The notes below the pieces were generated by a model, which saw only the letters and a list, made by a program, of their open reading frames with translations, ran no database searches and had not been told where the DNA came from. 64,000 bases of DNA, taken from assembly GCF_004124275.1 (NCBI RefSeq), contig NZ_CP027218.1, positions 1,987,501-2,051,500 of the forward strand, read 5' to 3'. Position 1 is the first letter of the stretch. Each line of letters begins with the position of its first letter. The DNA comes from Pseudomonas sp. DTU12.3 (GTDB taxonomy: Bacteria > Pseudomonadota > Gammaproteobacteria > Pseudomonadales > Pseudomonadaceae). Below, piece by piece: positions 26,789 to 36,001 of the stretch. A program made the translations under genes and the position numbers.

Positions 26789-29704
26789 ATGCAAGGCAAT
26801 TACGGTTCTGAACACGCGCTGCCCCTGAGCGAGTTGTTGACGGTGGTGTTGATTACCCACAACCGTCCGGCTTTTTTGCGCCGGGCGCTGAAGTACTACA
26901 GCACCCTGCCTTGCAAAGTCCTGGTACTGGACTCTTCTCCCGAGCGCCCGCAAGGTGATTTTTCTGCGGTCGATTATCAGCACTTGCCGCAATTCGCCTA
27001 CTGGGGCATGCAGGCCAAACTGACCTACGGCGTTGCGCAACTGACCACGCCGTATATGGTCTTCGCCGCCGACGACGACTTCATCCTGCACGAGTCGCTG
27101 GCCGAGTCGGTGAACTTCCTGCAAGCCAACCGCGACTATGGTTTGTGCCACGGTTACTGCCTGATGTACCTGGCGTTGGCGGGTAGCGTCACCTACTACC
27201 GTCGCGACAAGAAAATCTGCGAAGACTACGCGTCGGAGCGTGCCGAGGATCGTGTCCTCGACTTCATGCATCAGTACGTACCGCCGTTCTACGGCGTGTG
27301 CCGTACCTCGATCATCCAGGACTGGTACGCGGCATTGCCGGCGGGCACCAGTTTCGAATGGCAGGAGATCGGCCACAGCTATTTCCTGCTGGCGAACGCC
27401 AAGGCGCGCATCCTGCCGATCCCTTATGTCGTGCGCGAGATCAACGTCGGTTTCTCCGATCACAACACCGAGGTGTTTCACGCACTGTCGTATGCCGATG
27501 CCAAGTCGGTGGCCGAGCGCGAAGCCTTCGCCGAATTCCTCGCGTCGCTGCCGACGGCTATCAAGGATCTCGATCAGGCGCAGCGCAAGGCGTTTGCTCT
27601 GGAAAGCTTCGCGGCCATGACCGACAGCCTGATCACCGGGCGGGCGTTGACGGCCGAGGTGATTTTCGAATCGACCTGGAACCACCTGACCAAGGCGCCG
27701 GACCGCAAGTTCGGACCGCGGCAATACGTGGAAATGCCGTTCTACAACCAGCGCTTTTTTGACTTGTTGACCCAGTTCGAGTTTCTGCTTCACGCGATGC
27801 CGGCCGGTCGCATTCAACTGGAAAAGCTCGAAGGCGTATGGACCCGGCAGGAGTATCTGCTGCAGTCACGCAATAACGATACGGTGGAAAGTGTCGTTGA
27901 TCGCTTGTGGCAGGCGCATGACAGCAACGTGTTCAACCGTCGTGTGGTCGCGCGTCTGGCCGAGCAACTGCAAGTCATCGGCGAGGATGAGCAAGCGCAG
28001 GAAATAGCCGAGTGGGTGACGCGTCTTGAAGCCGTGTCGAGCGTCGATCACTACCCGACCTTCAACAAGATGCGCTCAGGCCGTTTGCTCAACTGGCTGG
28101 CGGACCGCAAGCCGGACGCCGACCAGGCTGGCTTGATTGCCGCGCATCTGGCAGCGAACAATGGCGGACCACAATTCGGCATTTTCCTGCTGGACCTGGA
28201 CAACAACGTCGACAAGCTGCAAGTAACCCTCGACAGCCTTGTCGAAGGCCATAGCAAAGCCTTCAAGATCGTGGTCTTCACCACGGGTGAGCCGCAATCC
28301 GCGACCACTGCGCAGAACATCCTGCACTTCGTCCGGGTCACGCCGGGCAACCTCGTCGACAAGCTCAACCAGAGCGCCGCACAGTCTCCCTGCGACTGGT
28401 TGCTGCTGGCCCACGCGGGCGATGAATTCACCCCCCAAGGCCTGGCACGCGCGGGCCTCGAGTTGATGTCGGCGACGGGTATTCGCGCGGTGGCCACCGA
28501 TGAAATCCAGCGCACTGAAGAGGGCGCTCTGGTGGACGTGTTCCGTCCGGCCTTCAACCTTGATCTGTTGCAAAGCGTTCCATCGCAGATGGCGCGCCAT
28601 TGGCTGATCCGTCGTGACGTATTCCTTGCGGCCGGTGGTTATCAGGCTGACTTCAGCAAGGCACTGGAATTCGACCTGTTATTGCGCCTGATTGAACAGG
28701 CTGGTTTCGACGGGCTGGCACACCTCGATGAGCCGCTGCTGATCACTCAGGCTGCGGCACTGGAAGAAAACACTCACGAGCGTCTGGCGTTGCTGCGCCA
28801 TTTGGGTAACCGCGGCTACAAGGCCAAGGTCACCTCGTCGCTGCCGGGCACCTGGCAGGTCGACTATCGCCACACCGAACAGCCGGTGGTGTCGATCATC
28901 GTACCGGCCGGCGATGATTTGCCGGCGCTGCGCCGTTGCGTGGAAGGTGTCCTGCTCAGAACCCGTTACGGCCGTTATGAAGTACTGGTGGCGGCAAACC
29001 CGAATCAGTCGGCGGCGGTCAACGACTGGCTGGGCCAGTTGCGCAATCCTCGAGTGAATGTCTTGCGTGCCGGGCAAACGCTCGGTGAAGTGGCGTTGTA
29101 CAACGCCGCCAGCGAGCAGGCGAAGGGTGAGTATCTGGTGCTGCTGGCCACTGACAGCGAAGTGGTCAACCCGAACTGGATCGACTCGCTGCTCAACCAT
29201 GCCCAGCGCCCGGAAGTCGGTATCGTCGGTGCCAAACTGGTCGACCGCGACGGCAAGATCTCCCAGGCCGGGCTGGTGCTCGGTTTGAATGGCGGCGTCG
29301 GTTCCGCCTTCATTGGCGAGAAACACAATGCCGAGGGTTACATGCAGCGCCTGGCGGTCGAGCAGAATTATTCGGCCGTGTCGAAAGTCTGCCTGATGGT
29401 ACGCAAAGAACTGTTCAACGGTCTGGGTGGGCTGGATGAAGTGAACTTCACCGAAGGTTATGCCGATGTCGATCTGTGCCTCAAGGCGGGTCAGGCCGGT
29501 TACCTCACCGTGTGGACGCCGTCGGTGCAGGTGCTGCATACCGGCGCGTTGCCAGAGGCCCCCGAGGCACTGGCGACACTGCGCGAGAAATGGAGCGCAG
29601 TCTTCGCTCAGGATCCGGCTTACAACGCCAACCTGGCGCTGACCGGCAAAGGTTTTACCTTGGGCGAAAATGCCTCGATCAACTGGGCACAGTTGCTCGC
29701 TTAA
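26789..29704 (+). CDS. Giant glycosyltransferase (Fgt2-like), two GT2 regions
   Basis: The protein is about 971 residues. The N-terminal GT2-like domain starts LTVVLITHNRPAFLRRALKY with an AADDDFIL acidic motif. The middle (about 290-470) is mostly helical with no recognised fold. A degenerate GT-like part follows, then a C-terminal GT2 domain from about residue 700 (PVVSIIVPAGDDLPALRRCV). The C-terminal half is paralogous to the glycosyltransferase encoded at 12420: both contain LLNHAQRPEVGIVGAK. ATG at 26789 is chosen for the GGGAGAAG site; a GTG lies four codons upstream. It probably extends the flagellin glycan. Confidence 0.8.
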   Translation: MQGNYGSEHALPLSELLTVVLITHNRPAFLRRALKYYSTLPCKVLVLDSSPERPQGDFSAVDYQHLPQFAYWGMQAKLTYGVAQLTTPYMVFAADDDFILHESLAESVNFLQANRDYGLCHGYCLMYLALAGSVTYYRRDKKICEDYASERAEDRVLDFMHQYVPPFYGVCRTSIIQDWYAALPAGTSFEWQEIGHSYFLLANAKARILPIPYVVREINVGFSDHNTEVFHALSYADAKSVAEREAFAEFLASLPTAIKDLDQAQRKAFALESFAAMTDSLITGRALTAEVIFESTWNHLTKAPDRKFGPRQYVEMPFYNQRFFDLLTQFEFLLHAMPAGRIQLEKLEGVWTRQEYLLQSRNNDTVESVVDRLWQAHDSNVFNRRVVARLAEQLQVIGEDEQAQEIAEWVTRLEAVSSVDHYPTFNKMRSGRLLNWLADRKPDADQAGLIAAHLAANNGGPQFGIFLLDLDNNVDKLQVTLDSLVEGHSKAFKIVVFTTGEPQSATTAQNILHFVRVTPGNLVDKLNQSAAQSPCDWLLLAHAGDEFTPQGLARAGLELMSATGIRAVATDEIQRTEEGALVDVFRPAFNLDLLQSVPSQMARHWLIRRDVFLAAGGYQADFSKALEFDLLLRLIEQAGFDGLAHLDEPLLITQAAALEENTHERLALLRHLGNRGYKAKVTSSLPGTWQVDYRHTEQPVVSIIVPAGDDLPALRRCVEGVLLRTRYGRYEVLVAANPNQSAAVNDWLGQLRNPRVNVLRAGQTLGEVALYNAASEQAKGEYLVLLATDSEVVNPNWIDSLLNHAQRPEVGIVGAKLVDRDGKISQAGLVLGLNGGVGSAFIGEKHNAEGYMQRLAVEQNYSAVSKVCLMVRKELFNGLGGLDEVNFTEGYADVDLCLKAGQAGYLTVWTPSVQVLHTGALPEAPEALATLREKWSAVFAQDPAYNANLALTGKGFTLGENASINWAQLLA

Positions 29705-29727
29705 GCGTGCCGGACAGGAATCAGCAT

Positions 29728-30729
29728 ATGTTCAACGGTAAATCAATCTTCATCTCCGGCGGCACTGGTTCGTTCGGGCGCAAATTCATCGCCCGTCTGC
29801 TCGAGCAATACCAGCCCAAGCGCGTGGTGGTGTTCTCCCGCGATGAGCTGAAACAGTACGAAATGCAGCAGACGTTCAACGCGCCGTGCATGCGCTACTT
29901 CATCGGTGACGTGCGTGACGCTGACCGTCTGCGTCAGGCCATGCGCGGCATCGACTACGTGGTGCATGCCGCTGCGCTGAAGCAAGTGCCGGCGGCGGAA
30001 TACAACCCGACCGAATGCATCCGCACCAACGTCAATGGCGCGGAGAACATCATCGCTGCCGCCATCGACAATGGCGTGAAGAAGGTTGTGGCGCTGTCCA
30101 CCGACAAGGCAGCCAGCCCGATCAACCTGTACGGCGCGACCAAGTTGCTTTCAGACAAGTTGTTCGTCGCCGCCAACAACATTGCCGGCGAGCAGGAAAC
30201 CCGCTTTGCCGTGGTGCGCTACGGCAATGTCGCCGGCTCGCGTGGCTCGGTGGTGCCGTTCTTCAGCAAGCTGATCGCTGACGGTGCGCAGGAGTTGCCA
30301 ATCACTGACGAACGCATGACGCGGTTCTGGATCACCCTCGACCACGGTGTGCAGTTCGTCCTCGACAGCTTCGCGCGGATGCACGGCGGCGAAGTGTTCG
30401 TGCCGAAGATTCCGTCGATCCGCATCGTCGATCTGGCGCGTGGCATGGCGGAGCATCTGCCGCACAAGAATGTCGGTATTCGTCCAGGTGAAAAACTCCA
30501 TGAGTTGATGGTGCCGCTGGATGATGCGCGGATGACCCTTGAGTTCGAGGATCACTACACCATTCAGCCGTCGATCCGCTTTACCAGCGTCGATGTCGAT
30601 TTTGCCGTCGACAAGCTCGGCGAGCGTGGTTGGGCGGTCGGTGAGGATTTCGAGTATCGCTCCGACACCAATCCGCACTTCCTCTCGATCGGGCAGATCG
30701 CCGATCTGCACGCGAAGCTTTCGGCATGA
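29728..30729 (+). CDS. pseB: UDP-N-acetylglucosamine 4,6-dehydratase (inverting)
   Basis: The 333-residue SDR enzyme makes the first step of pseudaminic acid synthesis, UDP-GlcNAc to UDP-4-keto-6-deoxy-L-AltNAc. The cofactor motif GGTGSFGRKF is at 11-20, and the catalytic region ALSTDKAASPINLYGATKLL is typical of PseB/FlaA1. An in-frame extension upstream is ignored because ATG 29728 with AGGAA matches the family start MFNGKSIFISGG. It overlaps pseC by 4 bp. Confidence 0.96.
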   Translation: MFNGKSIFISGGTGSFGRKFIARLLEQYQPKRVVVFSRDELKQYEMQQTFNAPCMRYFIGDVRDADRLRQAMRGIDYVVHAAALKQVPAAEYNPTECIRTNVNGAENIIAAAIDNGVKKVVALSTDKAASPINLYGATKLLSDKLFVAANNIAGEQETRFAVVRYGNVAGSRGSVVPFFSKLIADGAQELPITDERMTRFWITLDHGVQFVLDSFARMHGGEVFVPKIPSIRIVDLARGMAEHLPHKNVGIRPGEKLHELMVPLDDARMTLEFEDHYTIQPSIRFTSVDVDFAVDKLGERGWAVGEDFEYRSDTNPHFLSIGQIADLHAKLSA

Positions 30730-31883
30730 TTCCCTACGGTCGGCAAAGCCTCGATCAGGCGGACATCGACGCCGTGGTCGAGGTGCTGCAATCGGACTGG
30801 CTGACCCAGGGGCCGACCATCGAGCGCTTCGAACAAACGATGGCCGAGCGTTGCCAAGCCGATTTCGCCGTCGCGGTGTGCAACGCCACGGCGGCGCTGC
30901 ACATTGCCTGCCTGGCCGCAGGGCTGGGGCCGGGCGATCGTTTGTGGACCACGCCGAACACCTTTCTCGCGTCAGCCAATTGCGGACGCTACTGCGGTGC
31001 CGAGGTTGATTTCGTCGACATCGACGCGCTGACCTGGAATCTCGATGCGTTCGCCCTCGAAGCGAAACTCGATCAGGCCGAGCGTGACGGCACGTTGCCG
31101 AAAGTCCTGGTGGCAGTGGCGTTCTCCGGGCAGAGCTGCGACATGCGCAAGATTGCCGCGCTGGCCGAGCGCTACAACTTCACCGTGATCGAGGACGCCT
31201 CGCACGCGGTGGGCGCAAGTTATGCCGGGCGCCCGGTCGGCTGCGGTGAGTTCGCGGCGATGACCGTGTTCAGTTTTCATCCGGTGAAGATCATCACCAG
31301 CGCCGAGGGCGGCATGGTGTTGACCAACCGCCCGGAGCTGGCCGAGCGTCTGCAACGTCTGCGCAGCCACGGCATGACCCGTGATCCGCAGCAGATGAGC
31401 GAACCCAGCCACGGCCCTTGGTACTACCAGCAGATCGAGCTGGGTTTCAATTACCGCATCACCGATCTGCAAGCTGCGCTGGGTTTGTCGCAGTTGAGCA
31501 AACTGGACGAATTCATCGCCCGCCGTCGCGAGCTGGCGGCGCGTTACGATCGTTTGTTGGCGTATCTGCCGGTGACGCTGCCGAGCCCTCAGCCAGACGC
31601 GGATTCTGCCTGGCATCTGTATGTGATTCGCTTGCAGACCGAGCGCGTCAACCGCAGTCATCGCCAGGTGTTCGAAGGCCTGCGTGCGGCCGGGATCGGG
31701 GTGAATCTGCACTATATTCCCGTGCACTTGCAGCCCTACTATCAAGCCTTGGGTTTTGCCGAGGGTGATTTCCCCGAGGCCGAACGTTACTACGCCGAAG
31801 CGATCAGCCTGCCGCTGTTCCCGCTATTGAGCGATGAACAACAGGATTACGTGGTCGAGCAATTGCGTCGGCTGACCGAATAA
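30726..31883 (+). CDS. pseC: UDP-4-amino-4,6-dideoxy-N-acetyl-L-altrosamine transaminase
   Basis: The 385-residue PLP aminotransferase of the DegT/DnrJ/EryC1 family aminates C4 of the PseB product. The PLP lysine lies in FSFHPVKIITSAEGG, and the N-terminal YGRQSLDQADIDAV start is typical. The ATG overlaps the pseB TGA. It is followed after a small perfect hairpin (31883-31899, no T-run) by the methylase gene. Confidence 0.96.
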   Translation: MIPYGRQSLDQADIDAVVEVLQSDWLTQGPTIERFEQTMAERCQADFAVAVCNATAALHIACLAAGLGPGDRLWTTPNTFLASANCGRYCGAEVDFVDIDALTWNLDAFALEAKLDQAERDGTLPKVLVAVAFSGQSCDMRKIAALAERYNFTVIEDASHAVGASYAGRPVGCGEFAAMTVFSFHPVKIITSAEGGMVLTNRPELAERLQRLRSHGMTRDPQQMSEPSHGPWYYQQIELGFNYRITDLQAALGLSQLSKLDEFIARRRELAARYDRLLAYLPVTLPSPQPDADSAWHLYVIRLQTERVNRSHRQVFEGLRAAGIGVNLHYIPVHLQPYYQALGFAEGDFPEAERYYAEAISLPLFPLLSDEQQDYVVEQLRRLTE

Positions 31884-31914
31884 TTGCCACGATGGCAATG
31901 GATGAGTATTTGCA

Positions 31915-32535
31915 ATGCGTGATTTGAGCGAGCAGGAGAAGTTCTGGCAGGGCGACTTCGGTAATCAGTACGTCGAGCGCAATGTCGGTCAGCCGCTGGT
32001 GGCGGCGAATCTGGCCTTGTTTGCCAAGGCGCTGAGCCGCGCCGGCCGCATCGAGAGTCTGGTCGAGCTGGGCACCAACGCCGGCAACAATTTGCAGGCG
32101 CTGCATCAACTGCTGCCGCGCTGCGAACTGTTCGGTGTCGAGATCAATGACAGCGCCTGCGCGCAAGCACGCGCGCTGGACATTGCACAGATCTGGCATG
32201 GTTCGCTGTTCGACTTCCCCCGCGAGCGCCAGTACGACCTGACGTTAAGCAAAGGCGTGCTGATCCACTTGGCGCCGGAACTGCTGCCGACGGCGTATGC
32301 GCAGTTGTATGAGTTGAGTCAGCGCTACATTCTCATCGCCGAGTATTACAATCCGGCGCCGGTGGAAGTGTCCTATCGCGGCAACAGCGGCAAACTGTTC
32401 AAGCGCGACTTTGCCGGAGAAATGCTTGATCGCTATGCCGATCTGCAGTTGCTCGATTACGGCTTCGTGTATCACCGCGACCGGCAATTCCCGGCAGATG
32501 ACGTCACTTGGTTCCTGTTGGAAAAACGCCCTTGA
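31915..32535 (+). CDS. Pseudaminic acid biosynthesis-associated methylase
   Basis: The 206-residue class I SAM methyltransferase is of the type regularly found inside pse clusters. The SAM motif is SLVELGTNAGNNLQALHQL, and FWQGDFGNQYVERN near the N-terminus is the family hallmark. The substrate is unknown; methylation of a Pse derivative or its precursor is the usual proposal. Its TGA overlaps the TTG start of pseF. Confidence 0.85.
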   Translation: MRDLSEQEKFWQGDFGNQYVERNVGQPLVAANLALFAKALSRAGRIESLVELGTNAGNNLQALHQLLPRCELFGVEINDSACAQARALDIAQIWHGSLFDFPRERQYDLTLSKGVLIHLAPELLPTAYAQLYELSQRYILIAEYYNPAPVEVSYRGNSGKLFKRDFAGEMLDRYADLQLLDYGFVYHRDRQFPADDVTWFLLEKRP

Positions 32536-33227
32536 GCAACGTCGCAATCATCCCGGCCCGTGGTGGCAGCAAACGCATACCGCGCAAGAATCTTGCGCTG
32601 TTCGCCGGCGTGCCGATGATTGTTCGTTCGATCCGCACTGCGCTGGAATCGGGCTTGTTCGATCAGGTCGTGGTCAGCACTGACGATGCCGAGATTGCCG
32701 ACGTCGCACGGGCGCACGGTGCACAAGTGCCGTTCCTGCGTCCGGCCGATCTGGCCGATGATTTCACCGGCACTGCGGCGGTGATCGTGCATGCCTTGCA
32801 GCAATTGCCGGCGTTCGATTACGCCTGCTGTGTCTACGCCACGGCGCCGTTGCTGCAGGCGCGGTTTCTGCGTCAGGGATGGGAAATGCTTGAGCAGCAT
32901 CCCGACAAGTCGTTCGCGTTTTCCGTGTGCAGTTTTGGCTTTCCTGTGCAGCGCGCTCTGACGCTGGACGGGCAGGGCGCGCTGACCGCTTTGTATCCCG
33001 AATTTCGCAACACTCGTTCGCAGGATCTGCCCGAAGCCTTTCAGGATGCCGGCCAGTTTTACTGGGGCCGCAGTGAGGCGTGGCTGCGCGGTGAAGTGGT
33101 GTATTCGCCGGCCAGTCTGCCGGTGATTCTGCCCCGGCACCTGGTGCAGGACATCGACACTGCCGAAGACTGGAAACGCGCCGAATACCTCTACGCCGCG
33201 CTCAAGGCTGGCGGAGAGCTGCAATGA
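32532..33227 (+). CDS. pseF: Pseudaminic acid cytidylyltransferase
   Basis: The 231-residue CMP-sugar synthetase activates pseudaminic acid with CTP. The diagnostic motif IIPARGGSKRIPRKNL lies close to the N-terminus. TTG at 32532 is chosen because it overlaps the previous stop (TTGA) and starts LSNVAIIPARGG at the family position; a TTG eight codons upstream in frame is an alternative. It overlaps the next gene by 4 bp. Confidence 0.92.
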   Translation: MSNVAIIPARGGSKRIPRKNLALFAGVPMIVRSIRTALESGLFDQVVVSTDDAEIADVARAHGAQVPFLRPADLADDFTGTAAVIVHALQQLPAFDYACCVYATAPLLQARFLRQGWEMLEQHPDKSFAFSVCSFGFPVQRALTLDGQGALTALYPEFRNTRSQDLPEAFQDAGQFYWGRSEAWLRGEVVYSPASLPVILPRHLVQDIDTAEDWKRAEYLYAALKAGGELQ

Positions 33228-34729
33228 GAGTGCTGATTCGCGCTGACGCCTCACCGACCATCGGCAGCGGCCACATTGCGCGTTGCCTGACCTTGGCGCG
33301 GGTGTTGCGCAAGCAGGGTAGCCATGTCGCATTTGCCTGCCGGCAATTGCCGGGGCATCGTCTCGAGGCCTTGCGCGCCGAGGGTTTTGAAACCTTCGCG
33401 CTGCCTGATCGCTACCCCGATGAAGATCCACAGCAAGCCATCGAGTCGATGCTGCCGTGGCAGGCTGACATCGACGCACTGGTTCTGCTGTTGGCCGGCC
33501 ATGCTGCATTCGACTGGGTCATCGTCGATCACTACGGCCTCGATCACCATTGGCAGACCGCCGCTCGGCAATGGGCGCCACGCATCGCAGCCGTGGATGA
33601 CCTCGCCACGCGGCGCTACAGCGTCGATCTGCTGCTCAATCAAAACCTCTCGGGCCTGCACGAAAATTATCAGCCGCTGCTGCCTGAAAATTGCCGCACA
33701 TTGCTCGGCCCGCGCTACGCCATGTTGCGCGAAGAATTCCGTTGCCCGGCCATCGAGATCAACGCCAGGGCGCGCCGGGTACTGGTCAACTTCGGCGGTT
33801 TCGATGCGGCCAGGCAAACCCATCACGCGATGCTCGCACTGGCGGATTTTACCGAGCTGCAAGTGGACTTCGTCGCCGGCGCCGACAACCCGGCATGGAC
33901 ACAGATGCAGGCATTGGCCGCAACACGGCCGAACTGGAGTCTGCACAGCTTTGTCAGCGATTTTTATCAGCGCATGAGCGCAGCCGATCTGTTTATCGGT
34001 GCCGGCGGCGGTACCAGTTGGGAGCGCGCGGCGATGGGCCTGCCGACCCTGTGCATTGCGGTATCGAACAACCAGCAGAACAACGGTGAAGTCATGGCGG
34101 CAGCGGGGGCGCATGTGTTCATGGGCGCCCGTGAGCAGGTCAGTGTCGAGCAGTTGCGCGACGCTATCGGCTTTGTCGTTGGCAATCATTATCTGCGCCA
34201 GAGTTTGGCCGAGCGTTCGCGGCAACTGGTCGACGGCCGTGGCGCCGAACGTGTCGCGGCGGCGCTGGCCGGTGCCGTACTCAAGGTGCGCAGGGCGACG
34301 CTGGACGATGCGCAATTGCTCTTTGATGGGCGCAATACCGAAGCGGTGCGCCGTTGGTCGACGGATACCGGCACGATCGAATGGTCGCAGCACCTGAACT
34401 GGCTGACGACGAGCCTGCGCAACCCGCAGCGCCTGTTGCTGATCGCCGAGGCCGACGATGGCGCAGTCGGCGTCATGCGCTACGACTTGCGCGGCTTCGA
34501 GGCTGAAGTGTCGATCTATCTGCTCGAAGGGCGTGTTGGCCTCGGTTGGGGCAGGGCGCTGCTGGCGCGGGGCGAGGCGTTTGTCGTCAAACAGTGGCCG
34601 CAACTCACCGCGATCAGCGCGCAAGTGTCGCCGGCCAATCAACCCTCATTGAATGTGTTTCGTGACGCCGGGTTCAGCCAAGCGGCCTGCGCGTTCACCC
34701 GTGTTTTGAAGGATCACCCGCATGACTAG
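33224..34729 (+). CDS. pseG: PseG-PseH fusion: UDP-sugar hydrolase plus GNAT acetyltransferase
   Basis: The 501-residue protein combines two consecutive pathway activities. Residues about 1-345 are PseG, which removes UDP from the 2,4-diacetamido sugar: SPTIGSGHIARCLTLARVLR near the N-terminus and GAGGGTSWERAAMGLPTLC in the nucleotide site. Residues about 348-501 are a GNAT-fold acetyltransferase like PseH (VRRATLDDAQLLFDGRNTEA, ANQPSLNVFRDAGFSQAAC), which N-acetylates C4. In many bacteria these are separate genes, and no separate pseH is present here. It overlaps pseF by 4 bp and pseI by 8 bp. Confidence 0.9.
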   Translation: MRVLIRADASPTIGSGHIARCLTLARVLRKQGSHVAFACRQLPGHRLEALRAEGFETFALPDRYPDEDPQQAIESMLPWQADIDALVLLLAGHAAFDWVIVDHYGLDHHWQTAARQWAPRIAAVDDLATRRYSVDLLLNQNLSGLHENYQPLLPENCRTLLGPRYAMLREEFRCPAIEINARARRVLVNFGGFDAARQTHHAMLALADFTELQVDFVAGADNPAWTQMQALAATRPNWSLHSFVSDFYQRMSAADLFIGAGGGTSWERAAMGLPTLCIAVSNNQQNNGEVMAAAGAHVFMGAREQVSVEQLRDAIGFVVGNHYLRQSLAERSRQLVDGRGAERVAAALAGAVLKVRRATLDDAQLLFDGRNTEAVRRWSTDTGTIEWSQHLNWLTTSLRNPQRLLLIAEADDGAVGVMRYDLRGFEAEVSIYLLEGRVGLGWGRALLARGEAFVVKQWPQLTAISAQVSPANQPSLNVFRDAGFSQAACAFTRVLKDHPHD

Positions 34730-35774
34730 TTTCAAGATCGGCAATCGCTCGATCGGCGCCGACGCGCCGCCCTTCATCATCGCCGAGATGAGCGGCAACC
34801 ATAACCAGTCGCTGGACGTCGCCCTGCAAATTGTCGAGGCGGCGGCCAAGGCCGGGGCGCATGCCTTGAAGTTGCAAACCTACACAGCCGAGACGATGAC
34901 CCTGGATCTGGCTGAGGGTGAGTTCTTCATCAAGGATCCGGGCAGTCTGTGGGCGGGCACTTCCTTGTATGCCCTGTACGAAAAGGCCCATACGCCGTGG
35001 GAATGGCACGCGCCGATTTTTGCCCGTGCAAAAGAATTGGGCATGCTCGCATTCTCGACGCCGTTCGATGACACGGCGGTGGACTTTCTCGAAAGCCTCG
35101 ACGTGCCGGCCTACAAGATCGCCAGTTTCGAAAACACCGATCTGCCGTTGATTCGTCGTGTTGCCGCCACCGGCAAACCGCTGATCATTTCCACCGGCAT
35201 GGCCAGCATCGCCGAACTCGACGAAACCGTGCGCGCTGCCCGCGAGGCGGGTTGCAAGGACCTGGTGCTGCTCAAATGCACCAGCACCTACCCGGCAACT
35301 CCGCTCAACAGCAATGTGCGCACGATTCCCCATCTGCGTGAGTTGTTCGGTTGTGAGGTGGGGCTTTCCGATCATTCGATGGGCGTTGGCGTGTCGGTCG
35401 CGGCCGTGGCGTTGGGCGCGACGGTGGTGGAAAAACACTTCACCCTCGACCGTTCGGCGGGTGGCGTCGATGCGAGTTTCTCGCTGGAACCGGCAGAAAT
35501 GGCCAGTCTGGTGGTGGAAACCGAACGTGCCTGGCAGGCGTTGGGTCAGGTGCGTTATGGCGCCACCGACGCCGAACTGAAATCGGTGGTCTATCGCCGT
35601 TCGCTGTACGTCACCGCTGACATGGCCGCTGGTGACCCCTTTACCGGGGACAATCTGCGCGCCATCCGTCCGGGTCTCGGTCTGCCGCCCAAGCACACCG
35701 ATGCCATCCTCGGTCGTCGCGCTCGTGCACCGATCAAGCGCGGCACGCCGCTGGACTGGTCGCTGGTCGAATAA
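34722..35774 (+). CDS. pseI: Pseudaminic acid synthase
   Basis: The 350-residue NeuB-family enzyme condenses 2,4-diacetamido-2,4,6-trideoxyaltrose with phosphoenolpyruvate. The TIM-barrel N-terminal part has FIIAEMSGNHNQSLDVALQI and ALKLQTYTAETMTLD; the C-terminal SAF (antifreeze-like) domain starts near 285 (VVYRRSLYVTADMAAGDPF). The length is usual. It is the last gene of the pse block. The 227-bp gap after it (35775-36001) holds a run of nine or ten T near 35981 and no gene. Confidence 0.96.
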   Translation: MTSFKIGNRSIGADAPPFIIAEMSGNHNQSLDVALQIVEAAAKAGAHALKLQTYTAETMTLDLAEGEFFIKDPGSLWAGTSLYALYEKAHTPWEWHAPIFARAKELGMLAFSTPFDDTAVDFLESLDVPAYKIASFENTDLPLIRRVAATGKPLIISTGMASIAELDETVRAAREAGCKDLVLLKCTSTYPATPLNSNVRTIPHLRELFGCEVGLSDHSMGVGVSVAAVALGATVVEKHFTLDRSAGGVDASFSLEPAEMASLVVETERAWQALGQVRYGATDAELKSVVYRRSLYVTADMAAGDPFTGDNLRAIRPGLGLPPKHTDAILGRRARAPIKRGTPLDWSLVE

Positions 35775-36001
35775 GCCGATCTGCAACCGATTCGGCAAAA
35801 TAGCGTGACCTGTGAGTCATAACGCGCATCTTCACTGTATTGTATTGATCGGGGAGATGGCGCCTGGCTCGTTTTCGATTCCAGTGATAGCCCTTTGCGC
35901 TTCCCGTGGCTGCCCTTCGTGGCGGCCGTTTTCTGTTTGTCGGCGCCCCTCGAAATCCTTGCGAGCGGTGGTCTTGGGCTGTTTTTTTTTGGGAAGCCGT
36001 A

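Noticed and set aside
29476..29727. N-terminal extension of pseB overlapping the glycosyltransferase gene
   Set aside because: The family start is MFNGKSIFISGGTG at 29728 and the extension translates a shadow frame of the upstream gene.
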